The position numbers and the translations under genes are program-made. 64,000 bases of DNA from Candidatus Opimibacter iunctus (GTDB taxonomy: Bacteria > Bacteroidota > Bacteroidia > Chitinophagales > Saprospiraceae). The DNA lies in assembly GCA_016716665.1 (NCBI GenBank), contig JADJVH010000008.1, positions 184,597 through 248,596 on the forward strand. The letters run 5' to 3'. This document shows, one piece after another, positions 21,121 through 30,496 of this stretch; within the stretch, counting starts at the first letter, position 1; every line of letters begins with the position of its first letter. Below the pieces are notes generated by a model. That model saw only the letters and a program-made list of their open reading frames with translations, did not search any database and was not told where the DNA came from.

Positions 21121-24100
21121 TGAAAAGAGTTTACCTAATGTTGTTGCCTGCATGGCTGCTGTTTTTTGCGGCTTCTGCCTTGCATGCACAGCCAATCGTA
21201 GCCTACTACGATTTCAACGGAAACGCCAAGGATGTTTCCGGTTACAACAACAATGCATCCATACATGGTGCAGCATTAACACAGGACCGTTTTGGAAGGG
21301 CCAATCAGGCATTTCTATTTGACGGAGTGCAAAGCCACCTTTTGGCCAACAATTCCGGACTGCTTCAATCCCCGACGACATCTGTCAGTTTCTGGGTAAG
21401 AGTAGATGAGATTCCTGCACAAGGTGAAGTTTACATTCTCTCTCACGGAGGTTGGCAGGAGCGTTGGAAAATTTCCCTTCCTTCGCATGGCAAACCCATC
21501 TGGACAACGCATGCGGGTGGTTCATGCTGTTCTGACCTGGATTCCGGTACCCCACTTGTAGTTGGAACATGGACACACCTCGTCATGGTGCATGACGGTG
21601 CCAAGGAGAAGATCTACCTCAATGGGGTCCTGGCCAATGAAAGAGATTACGCAGGTGACCTTGATGTGACCTCACAACCACTTGGAATGGGATACGCCCC
21701 TATCGACAATGCCTACTTTTTAAAGGCGCATGGATGAAGTAACGATCTTTGATGGTGTATTGAGTGATGCAGCTGTAGCCAGTTTATATGCAGATCAATC
21801 GACCGCTCCTGTAGCCTTCAATGAATTAGTCGCAGCTTATTCATTCAGCGGAAACACACGCGATGAATCAAGCTATGCTAATCATGCCAGTGGAGGTAAC
21901 ATATCCATTCGACTGACCGTTTTGGATTTGGTAAGAAAAGTGTCACTTTCAATGGGGTTGATGCCGGCGTGACTGCGCCTAATTCTTCTGACCTCAATTC
22001 ACCGACGACAACTGTATCCTTCTGGGTCAATGTTAAGTCCTTACCAGCAACAGGTGAAGCTTACCTGGTATCTTTTGGTGGATGGCAGGAGCGTTACAAA
22101 ATATCACTGCCTAGCCATGGTAAGATGGTATGGACTACGCATGCTACTGCATGTTGCTCAGATCTGGATGCAGGTGGTGGCAATGAGCTCGTGCCAGGCA
22201 AGTGGACACATGCTGCATTCGTGCATGATGGCACTAAGGACAAAATCTACGTCAACGGAGTGCTTGTAGCAGAAAAAGATGCTCCGGGTGATCTCGCGAA
22301 TACCGTACATCCTCTCGGTATCGGGTATGACCCGATCGATGTGGCCAATTATTTTAATGGCTCCCTTGACGAAGTACAGGTTTATAACTATGCGATGACA
22401 GGTACTGAAATCACTGACCTGTACAATACACAGAACACAGCTTCTATTGGCCCTAACCCGGTAGTCCTCAACCTGCCTGTCAGTGGTGACCTGGAAGATG
22501 TCAGCCAGTTTAAGAATGATGGCCAACCTGCGGATGCAGACCTGACTTACGATCGCTTTGGTTACCCACAAAGTGCTATTGCGGTGAGTCCTGATGACGT
22601 GACCGGCATTACCGTAGACAATTCAACACAATACAATTCAGATTGGGCTTCAGTAAGTTTCTGGGTCAAGATGAATGAACTGCCTGCTAATGGCGAAGTA
22701 TATCTGTTATCCTTTGGTGGCTGGCAGGAGCGCTACAAACTATCCCTGCCTTCACATGGCAAGGTGGTCTTTACGACATATGCTACTGCTTGCTGCTCAG
22801 ATATGGATGCCGGTGATGGCAATGCATTAGTGCCTGGCGCATGGACGCATGTTGTGGCTGTCCATGGTACCGTACAGGATAAGATCTACATCAATGGTGT
22901 ACTCGCCAATTCCAAGGATGTCGGTGGTGCACTGCATCACACGACACATCCGCTGGGCATCGGATGGGATCCGATCGATAAAGGAAGCTTTATCAATGGA
23001 GACATTGACGAAATTGAAATATCCACACATCCGTATACGGACCAGGAAGTCGCTGATCTGTATGCCGCACAAAGTACACCTCCTGTTTTCGCAGGCGATA
23101 TCGTAGCTGACTACAGCCTGAATGCAAATGCAAAGGATGACTCTCCATACCATAACAATGGAAAGGTGGCCGGTGCTACTGCAGCAGCAGACCGTTTTGG
23201 CCGCGCCAACCATGGTATGTATTTCAACGGAGCTGCAGGTGTCACAGCCGACAATTCCCCACAATTAAATTCACCGGTGACCAGTGTAAGTTTCTGGGTC
23301 AATCCGAATTCTCTTCCTGCAAGTGGTGAAGCTTATCTGCTTTCTTATGGCGGATGGCAGGAGCGTTGGAAAATATCCCTCCCAAGTCATGGTAAGGCTG
23401 TGTGGACAACACATGCTACAGCATGCTGCTCTGACCTTGATGCAGGTGGAGGCAATGAACTCGTACCTGGCACCTGGACACACATGGTCATGGTACACGA
23501 TGGTACAAAGGATTATATCTATGTCAATGGTAACCTTGCCAATTCGAAAGACTCTCCTGGTGACCTGGCTACTACAGTACATCCTTTAGGGATTGGATTT
23601 GATCCGATTGATGTGGCCAACTACTTTGATGGCTCACTCGATGATGTGCAAATATATGAGACAGCACTTTCCGCACAGGAAGTAGCTGATCTCTATGCTG
23701 CACAGTCCGCTAATCCAGGCGAAACAGATATCACTGCACCAGATGCACCTGTTGGTCTAGAAGGCACCGTGAGCTTTACCAATGTGACCTTGACCTGGCA
23801 GCCATCAACTGATGGTGAATCAGGTATCGCTGGTTACAATGTATACCAGGATGGAGGATTGATCCAGACTACTGAAGCTACTACCACTACTATCTCAGGT
23901 TTGACACCATTGACTTCTTATGCTTTTGGTGTATCAGCTATTGATGTTGCCGGTAATGAATCCCTTCCTTCATTCCTGACCCTGGTGACAGGTATGGATG
24001 AAACACCGGATGTTACCGCACCTTCTACGCCTGCCAATCTTGCAGTTTCTGCCGGAGCTAATTCTGCAGTCTTTTCATGGGATGCTTCCACAGATGATAC

Positions 24101-25235
24101 AGCCGTGAAGGGCTATGTAACCTTTGTCGATGGCGAATATGTTGATTCGTTAGATGCAGCCACGCTTTCCATCTTTATCGGAGGGCTTGATCCATCTACA
24201 CTCTATACGTTTGAAGTATATGCTTATGACTTTGCAGGCAATGTATCGGAGACAGCCTTTGTCGTAGCTTCTACCACAGAGCCTATCGAAACTGCTGAAC
24301 CAGGCCTTGTCGCACATTACAAGTTTGAAGGCGATGCAAATGATGCAACTCCTTACAACAATCACGGTGCGATCGGTGGCAACCCAACTTTCCAACCGGT
24401 GACCAACCGCCCAAATGCGGCTGGTATGGCGATTGTATTTGATGGTGATGGAGATTCTATCATCGTTCCTAATGCCGTACAGTTGATCTCTGACTACGCT
24501 ACAGTTAGTTTCTGGATCCGGGTTGATGCCCAAAACCTGGCTGATGCTGAGGCCTATGTCCTTGATTTCGGACATTGGAGTGAGCGTTGGAAAATTTCAC
24601 TTCCACAACACCTGAAGATTGTATGGACGACAAATGGTAACAACCTGCAGTTTGACCATTTTATTTCGGATATGGATTCCAAGGATGGCAATGAGCTGGT
24701 ACTTGGTTTCTGGTGGTATGTGACGATGGTACACGATGGCACTGATGATATCATCTATGTCGATGGTGTCGAAGTCAACCGCAAACCTGTGGCTACTAAA
24801 CTCAACAGTACAGCATTACCATTTGGTATGGGTAACAACCCAATTGATGGCGGACAATTCTTCCACGGTGCGCTGGATGAAGTGAAGCTTTACAACAAAG
24901 CACTTACTGGTGATGAAATCGAACAACTGTATGAGACCGGCACCACCGGTATCGCAGAACTGCAGAATGAACTGTACAAGTACGTTCAGATCCTGTATCC
25001 AAACCCAACAACGGATAAGCTGACTATCAAACATGCCTTTGGAACAAGCAAAGAATTGCTGGTACGCTTGTTTGACCAATCCGGTCGCCAGGTTGGATCC
25101 AAGCGGATCAATGCTCAGGATATGGACAATGGTATCATCAACTTAGATGTTGCCGGTCTTGGCAGTGGCATCTACAGTATCAACTTTGTTCTTGGTGGTA
25201 AGACACTGGGATCAATGCCTTTTGTGAAACAGTAA
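21121..25235 (+). CDS. T9SS-exported protein with five LamG and two fibronectin-III domains, two frameshifts near 5' end
   Basis: About 1370 aa. Signal peptide MKRVYLMLLPAWLLFFAASALHAQ. Five LamG/concanavalin-like domains of about 200 aa (starting near 21190, 21830, 22465, 23095 and 24300), each with the blocks SVSFWV, GGWQERWKISLPSHGK, CCSDLDAG and WTHMVMVHDGTKDYIYVNG; domains 1-4 are near-copies, the fifth more diverged. Two Fn3 domains lie at about 23740-23990 and 24010-24280. A C-terminal sorting domain (LYPNPTTDKLTIKH ... VKQ) sends it through the T9SS. Frames break near 21722 and 21905; from 21969 the frame is open to the end (1088 aa). Probable surface glycan-binding protein of the locus. 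The CC pair in domains 1-4 may form disulfides. Confidence 0.85.
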
Positions 25236-25257
25236 AGAAAGCATTTAGTATTATTGG

Positions 25258-25293
25258 AAAGGCCTGTGCACGGATGTGCACAGGCCTTTTTTT
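25258..25293 (+). terminator. Rho-independent terminator of the SusCD/LamG operon
   Basis: AAAGGCCTGTGCAC (25258-25271), loop GGAT, GTGCACAGGCCTTTTTTT. A 14-bp perfect stem followed by a T-tract, 22 bp after the LamG gene stop. Confidence 0.95.
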
Positions 25294-25315
25294 ATTAAAA
25301 GGATATCCAGATTAT

Positions 25316-25493
25316 CAACCCCCCGACCCCCTTCGAAGGGGGAGCCATGCTTTTTCTGATTTATTAATTATTACTTATTTACACACTAAGACTCTTGTGG
25401 CCACAGGTGATAATCTTTGACCCTGCACATTCTATACTCCCCCTTCGAAGGGGGTCGGGGGGTTGATGCCCTTCGAAGGGGGTCGGGGGGTTG
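25316..25493. repeat. C/G-rich palindromic repeat element, left cluster
   Basis: Forward unit at 25316-25349 (CAACCCCCCGAC then CCCCCTTCGAAGGGGG then AGCCATG) and its inverted partner at 25436-25465, enclosing 86 bp; a second inverted unit at 25469-25493 directly abuts. The core CCCCCTTCGAAGGGGG is a perfect 16-bp palindrome. The enclosed segment shares its last 40 or so bases (AATCTTTGA.CCT.CACATTC) with the element at 26163-26303, so these are two copies of one about 145-bp MITE-like unit with inverted ends. With the terminator above this accounts for the gene-free stretch 25236-25549. A degraded copy (CTCCACTTTCGAAGG) lies at about 25520. Confidence 0.9.
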
Positions 25494-25549
25494 TTCTCCT
25501 GTCGACCAGGCAAATCATGACTCCACTTTCGAAGGTTGATTGGCGTCGA

Positions 25550-25960
25550 TCAAGGTGTAATTCCCTCTCGTTTCATCTTTTCCTCTACCCAGACTTTTAT
25601 CTCTGCATAGACTTCATCAGGACTAGCGATAATCTCATAATTTTTGTATCGAAGTAGGGTATAACCCGCCATTTCCAAATTGGAATCTCGACGCCTGTCC
25701 TTTTCTTTCTGCTCCTCAGTCTCATGTATATCTCCGTCTGCCTCAACAATTAATAGTAATTCCTTACACATAAAGTCAGCAACATATTCCAATACGGGTC
25801 TTTGTCTTGTAAAAAGGAATCCATGAATATTTCGCTTCCGGAGGATTTGCCAGAGTATTTTCTCAGCCTTAGTCATGTGGCTTCTCAATTCTCGTGCACG
25901 GAGTTTCAAATTCGGATTGTAATGGTGATAGTTTTCAGGACTGGCTTTTGTTGTTTTCAT
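25550..25960 (-). CDS. DUF559 / Vsr-like endonuclease-domain protein
   Basis: 136 aa. Matches the DUF559 family along its length: ELRSHMTKAEKILWQILRKR, FLFTRQRPVLEYVADFMC, LLIVEADGDIHETEEQKEKD, RDSNLEMAGYTLLRYKN. These proteins share the PD-(D/E)XK/Vsr nuclease fold; the likely metal-binding residues are the Asp in VADF and the Glu/Asp in VEADG. Start ATG at 25960, stop TGA at 25550-25552. No partner methylase or transposase is next to it. It is enclosed on both sides by copies of the palindromic repeat (25316-25493 and 26052-26303), and I suspect a functional tie between nuclease and repeat. Cytoplasmic; true substrate unknown. Confidence 0.88.
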   Translation of the reverse strand: MKTTKASPENYHHYNPNLKLRARELRSHMTKAEKILWQILRKRNIHGFLFTRQRPVLEYVADFMCKELLLIVEADGDIHETEEQKEKDRRRDSNLEMAGYTLLRYKNYEIIASPDEVYAEIKVWVEEKMKREGITP

Positions 25961-26051
25961 ATCAATAAAATTAGGGTGACTTCAAATACAAAATCAAGCC
26001 CTAAACAAAAAAATTCTGCTGGATATCATAGCCACAGATCTTCCTGAATCA

Positions 26052-26303
26052 CAACCCCCCGACCCCCTTCGAAGGGGGAGCCATGCTTTTTCTGATTTAT
26101 TAATTATTGCCTTTTTACACAGTAATGCTCCTGCCTCCAGAGGCACAGATCTTACCGTGTCACAACCCCCCGACCCCCTTCGAAGGGGGAGCCATGTTTA
26201 TTATACTTCAACATTTGCTACCTTTTTAACCGTTGTGACCGGAGGAAATAATCTTTGAACCTTCACATTCAAGACTCCCCCTTTGAAGGGGGGCGGGGGG
26301 TTG
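26052..26303. repeat. C/G-rich palindromic repeat element, right cluster
   Basis: Forward units at 26052-26085 and 26163-26196, inverted unit at 26274-26303. The 26163-26303 pair repeats the design of 25316-25465. The 26052 copy is followed by the same bases as the 25349 copy for about 23 bp (CTTTTTCTGATTTATTAATT) before diverging, and both 26052 and 26163 units are preceded by a CACAGATCTT direct repeat. These copies fill the gene-free stretch 25961-26313. Confidence 0.9.
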
Positions 26304-26313
26304 CTAGCCAAAT

Positions 26314-28577
26314 TTATTTCAGCGAATATCTGAAGCCGACATACCACTCTCTCCCGAAAATCGGCCCCCAGATCAGGCCTGCATCAAAATAATCGCCATG
26401 CGGTTCTTCAGCATCGATGATCACAGGTGACTGCTTGTAGTTGCCGATATTTTCAGCACCGGCATAGACTTCAAACTTCTTGTTGAATACCCTGGTGATC
26501 TGTCCATTGAACAACCAATAATCAGGAGACTGGCTTGCGATCTGGAAAGCCTCAGGATTGGAATAAGTGTCCGGGATGCGCTGTGTGCCGGTATTGTGTG
26601 CGGTGATACTAAACCTCCAATAGCCCTTATAGGTGGCCACACTCGATACATAAGATACGTTGACAAAAAACCTGGAATCTGGTGTAAAGATTTGCTCCCT
26701 TAACCCCCTATCCTTGTAATCAATTTTTGCGTCCTGCAATTTGTAGGCGACCTTGAGATCTACCCGCTTTAAGATTTCATACTGGGCTTCAGCCTGAAAG
26801 GTGTTGGCAAATGATTGCCCGTCGAGATTATAGATCCACAGTTGCTGCGGGCTGATATCAAGATCTGCAATGGCCCTGTTGGTAAACCGGGTATGAAAAA
26901 AATCTACAGATACTAATCCACTTCGGTAGTCGATTGTGAACTCCTTAGTCACACTGGCTCCAAAGTTCCACGCCTTCTCCATTTCAAGGCCATTGTATGG
27001 ATAGTTGTTTGCTGTCTGCCCCGGCTGGCCAATCGTCCAATCTCTCGAACTTGCAAGCCATCCCAGATTTTCTGCAATAGGGAGAGGTGTGCGCATGCCG
27101 CTTCCCGCAGACAAACGGAATACAGTGGTTTCATCAGGTGCATATCGCAAGTGCAGTCTTGGATTAAGTAACCAACCATATAGGTTGTGATGATCCAGCC
27201 TTACACCGCCTACTACGGTCAGCTTATCATGGGGTATATAGGTGTATTCAAAAAAAGCACCCGGCACGATTTCCCTGAAGTCATAGTGATCAGTGATCAG
27301 TTGCTCCTTATAGTCTTCGTACCTGAAACTGATCCCTGTGATGTACTTGTGCCTCGAATCCCCGATGATCGACTGATACAGCCAGTTGCCATACAGTGAA
27401 GTCTGTGCTGCGTCATACAACGTATGCCCTATTGTGGCGTCCTGGATGTGGCGTGTATAGCCCCATTGCGTACCTATTGAGTTGTATCGCTTCTTAGGAA
27501 AGATATAGCCTGCCTTGGCATAAACCTGGATACGGTCTCCATCGATTGGGGTACGGTACAAATCATGCGTATCTCCATCATGACTCACCTGACCACCCTC
27601 CTTTCGATCCTGCACCCATTGCGCGATAAGCTGTCCTTCTAATCCGGATTTGCTATTGTGATAATCCCATCGGTTGAGCAGCGTGAGCAGGCTACCTTTA
27701 GGCATATCCATAAAGCCATCTCCATTTCGGTCATGCTCAGTAGGATATAGGCTGTAATGACCCATCAACGCTGTTTTAAACATGGGACTTACATCCTTGT
27801 GCGTATAGAAATTGAGTTCAGAGCGGTATGCTTCATTAAAGTAGCCATTGATAAATAACTTATCCTCATCAACCGTCTTCTTCAACTCTACATTGATTTG
27901 ACCCGTCATACTTTCGTATCCCTGCACTACAGATCCTGCGCCTTTGCTGATCTGGATCGACTCCACCCATGCTCCGGGAGTGTAGAGCAATCCATAAGGT
28001 ATGGCAATCCCCTGGCACCAGGCATCTGCTCCTGGCTGATAAACGTGTACTTCCCTGACAGGCCCAACATCTGGATTTCCTTTGCACCCGTCACAGCATC
28101 CGTAAAACTTACATCTACTGTTGCATTGGTTTCAAAGCTTTCAGAGAGGTTACAACAAGCAGCTTTGAAGAGCTCCTCTTTCGAAATATTCTGCACCTGC
28201 ATCGGATCAAGGAAAGACACTTCAGTCGTGCGCTTACGATGCACGACTACGACTTCACCCAGCACACTGGCTTCCTCCTTAAAGAGCACAGAGACATACT
28301 GACCCGGCGTAACAGTTACCGTATCGGGTTCAAATCCGAGAAACTGGAATACAAGCTTATCTCCATCTTCAGGTGAGTGCGCAATAAAGAAATATCCTGT
28401 AGAATCTGTTGTCGTATTCTTTGTTGTCTTGAGCCAGTAGATGGTAGCAAATTCCAGGGGCACAAGACCACCGTCGAGCTTCTCTTCCATGACTACTCCA
28501 CGCACAGAGATATCCTGAGCGTTGCCTGCCTTGATCATGAAGAAAAAGGCAAACAACACCATGATGATATTCTTCAT
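26314..28577 (-). CDS. TonB-dependent outer-membrane receptor, probable metal uptake; one frameshift
   Basis: About 755 aa after joining. N-terminal part from ATG 28577: signal peptide ending GNAQ, carboxypeptidase-like domain (FATIYWLKTTKNTTTDSTGYFFI), TonB-box region LGEVVVVHRKR and plug (SKEELFKAACCNLSESFETN, GAKEIQMLGLSGKY). The rest continues YTPGAWVESIQISKGAGSVVQGYESMTGQINVELKK and a full barrel ending VGFRYSLK. The break sits at the C4 run 28009-28012; one added base gives ...GIAIPYGLLYTPGAW, so a sequence error is likely. The AACCNLSESFETN plug and the HMA and HYC_CC_PP genes just upstream are the usual company of a Bacteroidota receptor group tied to heavy metals, probably copper (inference from context). 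Confidence 0.86.
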
Positions 28578-28583
28578 GTCCGG

Positions 28584-28988
28584 TTAGTGTTTTTCTGCTC
28601 CGCTATCATACTGGCAGCATGCCGGTAGGTTGGCGTATCCTTTTGGGTCCTCCTTGGCCAATTCAGACCTGTGACCTGCTTTGGCAAGTGCATTGGCTAC
28701 CTTTTGCTTGTCCATCTTGGCAGAACCTACCAGGACCAGCATATCTGTCTGCCTGTCCCACTCTGCTTTCTTGACGCCCTTTACATCCAGGGCGGTGGAT
28801 TCAATGCGCTCTTTGCACTCACCACAATTGCCTTCAACTTTAAAGGAAACAGTTTGCTCCATTCCCTTTGCAGGTTTGGCGGTTTGCGCTGAGGAAGAAA
28901 ACGATAATCCAAGGACCAGGAAAGTGGTGAGGATGATTGTATATGTGATTTGATTGAATGATTTCATACTATGATTAAATGATTTCAT
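28584..28988 (-). CDS. Exported heavy-metal-associated (HMA) domain protein
   Basis: 134 aa. Signal peptide to SSSAQ, then a ferredoxin-like HMA fold with metal site GNCGEC (Cys55, Cys58), then a C-terminal PACCQY motif with two more Cys that may add metal ligands. Two in-frame starts, 28988 and 28967, arise from a duplicated MKSFN block; the second gives a tighter signal peptide. Likely carries Cu(I) or a similar soft metal in the periplasm. Ends 6 bp before the TonB receptor start, so co-transcribed with it. Confidence 0.87.
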   Translation of the reverse strand: MKSFNHSMKSFNQITYTIILTTFLVLGLSFSSSAQTAKPAKGMEQTVSFKVEGNCGECKERIESTALDVKGVKKAEWDRQTDMLVLVGSAKMDKQKVANALAKAGHRSELAKEDPKGYANLPACCQYDSGAEKH

Positions 28989-29151
28989 GATTTGTTAAAT
29001 GAAAAGTGAAAAACGAAAAACGAAAAATGCATTCTTTGATTTTACAAGGCAATATGAGCATACTGCATCATTGAATGTATCGACTATGTAATTGCCTGTT
29101 GCAACGAAAGTGATTCGCGCAAAGGTCAATAGTCAACTATCATGAAACCAG

Positions 29152-29583
29152 CTAGGCGTAGAACATGAGGGCCTGGTGGAGGATATATATGGGAGGCCCG
29201 GAATCTGATTCCGGTGTGACCTGCGCAAAATGTAAATTAGCTTTTAAAGGGACTGTTACCTTAGGAGCAACAGTGGGTGTAAATACGAAAGCTATGGATT
29301 CCCATTGTAAGAATTGAGGTGCGATGGAGGTGATATCCTGCGTCAGGACTTTGACCTGGTCATCGCAGCAATTGTTGTCTTCCTCAGAGCAGTGTTTGGC
29401 CTGAATCTTCTGGCAGCAGGCTGGTAAATCAGCGATTTGCTCCTGATGATCATCGCAGGCTTTTTTGAAGAACAGGGAGACCGATTCCAGCATCCCTTTG
29501 CAATAATGGAAATGCAGAGGTAGCCCTACCTGCGAGAGCAGGATCAGGAACGTAAGGGCATATGACATTACCGGCCTAAACAT
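29152..29583 (-). CDS. HYC_CC_PP family protein
   Basis: 143 aa. Shows the three name-giving motifs: HYC at residues 26-28 (FHYCKG), CC pairs at 56-57 (LPACC) and 72-73 (NNCCDD), and PP at 130-131 followed by the typical PPIYILHQALMFYA end. An N-terminal membrane or signal segment is present. The family is specific to Bacteroidota, sits next to TonB receptors and HMA proteins, and has no proven function; the His/Cys-rich motifs suggest metal handling. It is upstream of the HMA gene on the same strand (163-bp gap). Confidence 0.9.
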   Translation of the reverse strand: MFRPVMSYALTFLILLSQVGLPLHFHYCKGMLESVSLFFKKACDDHQEQIADLPACCQKIQAKHCSEEDNNCCDDQVKVLTQDITSIAPQFLQWESIAFVFTPTVAPKVTVPLKANLHFAQVTPESDSGPPIYILHQALMFYA

Positions 29584-29727
29584 ATCAGTGGCAAAGGTAG
29601 GGGGTTTTTAGATACAGATTGATATAACATGCAGATTGATATATGGTTAACAGCCACCCTTGGTCAAGACCCTATTAAGGGGAATTGCAGTCCCTGGAAA
29701 GGAGATTAATCATTAGTTAAAACTCAA

Positions 29728-30300
29728 ATGCATAGTCACCAACCCCGTACATTTGACCAGATGTTGATCCAACTCATTCTTTTGTCGCTTTTTATGGCCC
29801 CACAACAGGAGGTCAAACCATATCATTCGGAGTCTTCTTCATGGACAGGAGATAGCCTGACGGTCTATATATTCCTCAATGACGAGTGCGTCATCAGCCA
29901 GTTCTATACGCCGGAGTTAACACGGCTTTTTGATACTTATCATTCCCAAAAAGTAGGCTTTACCGGGTATTTCCCCAGCCCTTCTTCCACACCAGATCGG
30001 ATTCAAAAGTTCGGAGAAGCTTATCGTCTGGCCTTTCCTCTGGAAGGAGATTATCACAAGGACCAGGCCAGGAGACTTGGCGTCACGGTGACACCAGAGG
30101 TAGCGGTATGGGACCATCGAAGTGACAGACTCATCTATCGAGGCCGGATCGATGACAGCTATGTGCGGGTCGGAAAGCGCAAATTGCATCCTCAGCACTA
30201 CGATCTGCAGGAAATCATTGATTCCTGGCTGGCGGGGCAAGGATCTGCCGAACTGGAACAGACACAGGCGATTGGATGTTTTATTAGCTTTACAGACTGA
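29728..30300 (+). CDS. Redoxin (thioredoxin-fold) protein
   Basis: 190 aa. Thioredoxin-like core: LTVYIFLNDECVISQFYTPELTRLFDTYHSQKVGFTGYFPS, then VTPEVAVWDHRSDRLIYRGRIDD containing the cis-Pro (TPEV). The usual CxxC is reduced to a single Cys (DECVIS), as in redoxins paired with c-type cytochrome/copper monooxygenase proteins. A hydrophobic stretch at residues about 12-24 may anchor or export it. The C-terminal GCFI is unexplained. Lies upstream of, and in the same direction as, the copper monooxygenase-like gene; probably supports its maturation or copper loading. Confidence 0.75.
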   Translation: MHSHQPRTFDQMLIQLILLSLFMAPQQEVKPYHSESSSWTGDSLTVYIFLNDECVISQFYTPELTRLFDTYHSQKVGFTGYFPSPSSTPDRIQKFGEAYRLAFPLEGDYHKDQARRLGVTVTPEVAVWDHRSDRLIYRGRIDDSYVRVGKRKLHPQHYDLQEIIDSWLAGQGSAELEQTQAIGCFISFTD

Positions 30301-30302
30301 GG

Positions 30303-30397
30303 GATCTGTGATCGGTGATCGGTGATCGGTGATCGGTGATCGGTGATCGGCGGTTGCTGAGCTGGAGCACAAGGCTGAGCGTTTGCAGGTCGAAGCA
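30303..30397. repeat. GATCGGT tandem array plus GGTTGCTGAGC...GTCGAAGCA element
   Basis: Seven copies of a 7-bp unit (GATCGGT) at 30303-30351 directly after the redoxin stop, followed at 30352-30397 by a conserved 46-bp element starting GGTTGCTGAGCTG and ending GCAGGTCGAAGCA. The same element recurs at 44888-44930 and, inverted, at 53766-53810. AGCTACCAG repeats follow to 30432. Confidence 0.8.
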
Positions 30398-30496
30398 TGA
30401 TCAGTGATCAGCTACCAGCTACCAGCTACCAGATTGTAAGGGGCGAGGAGCGAGGAGCAATAATTTGATTTTGTATTCAAAATAAATAAACACCAC

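Noticed and set aside
25550..25960. DUF559 gene as part of a restriction-modification system
   Set aside because: No methylase, specificity or Vsr-partner gene lies within several kb on either side.
29041..29151. Possible small gene between HMA and HYC_CC_PP genes
   Set aside because: No frame with a plausible start and ribosome site; likely just a leader for the HMA gene.
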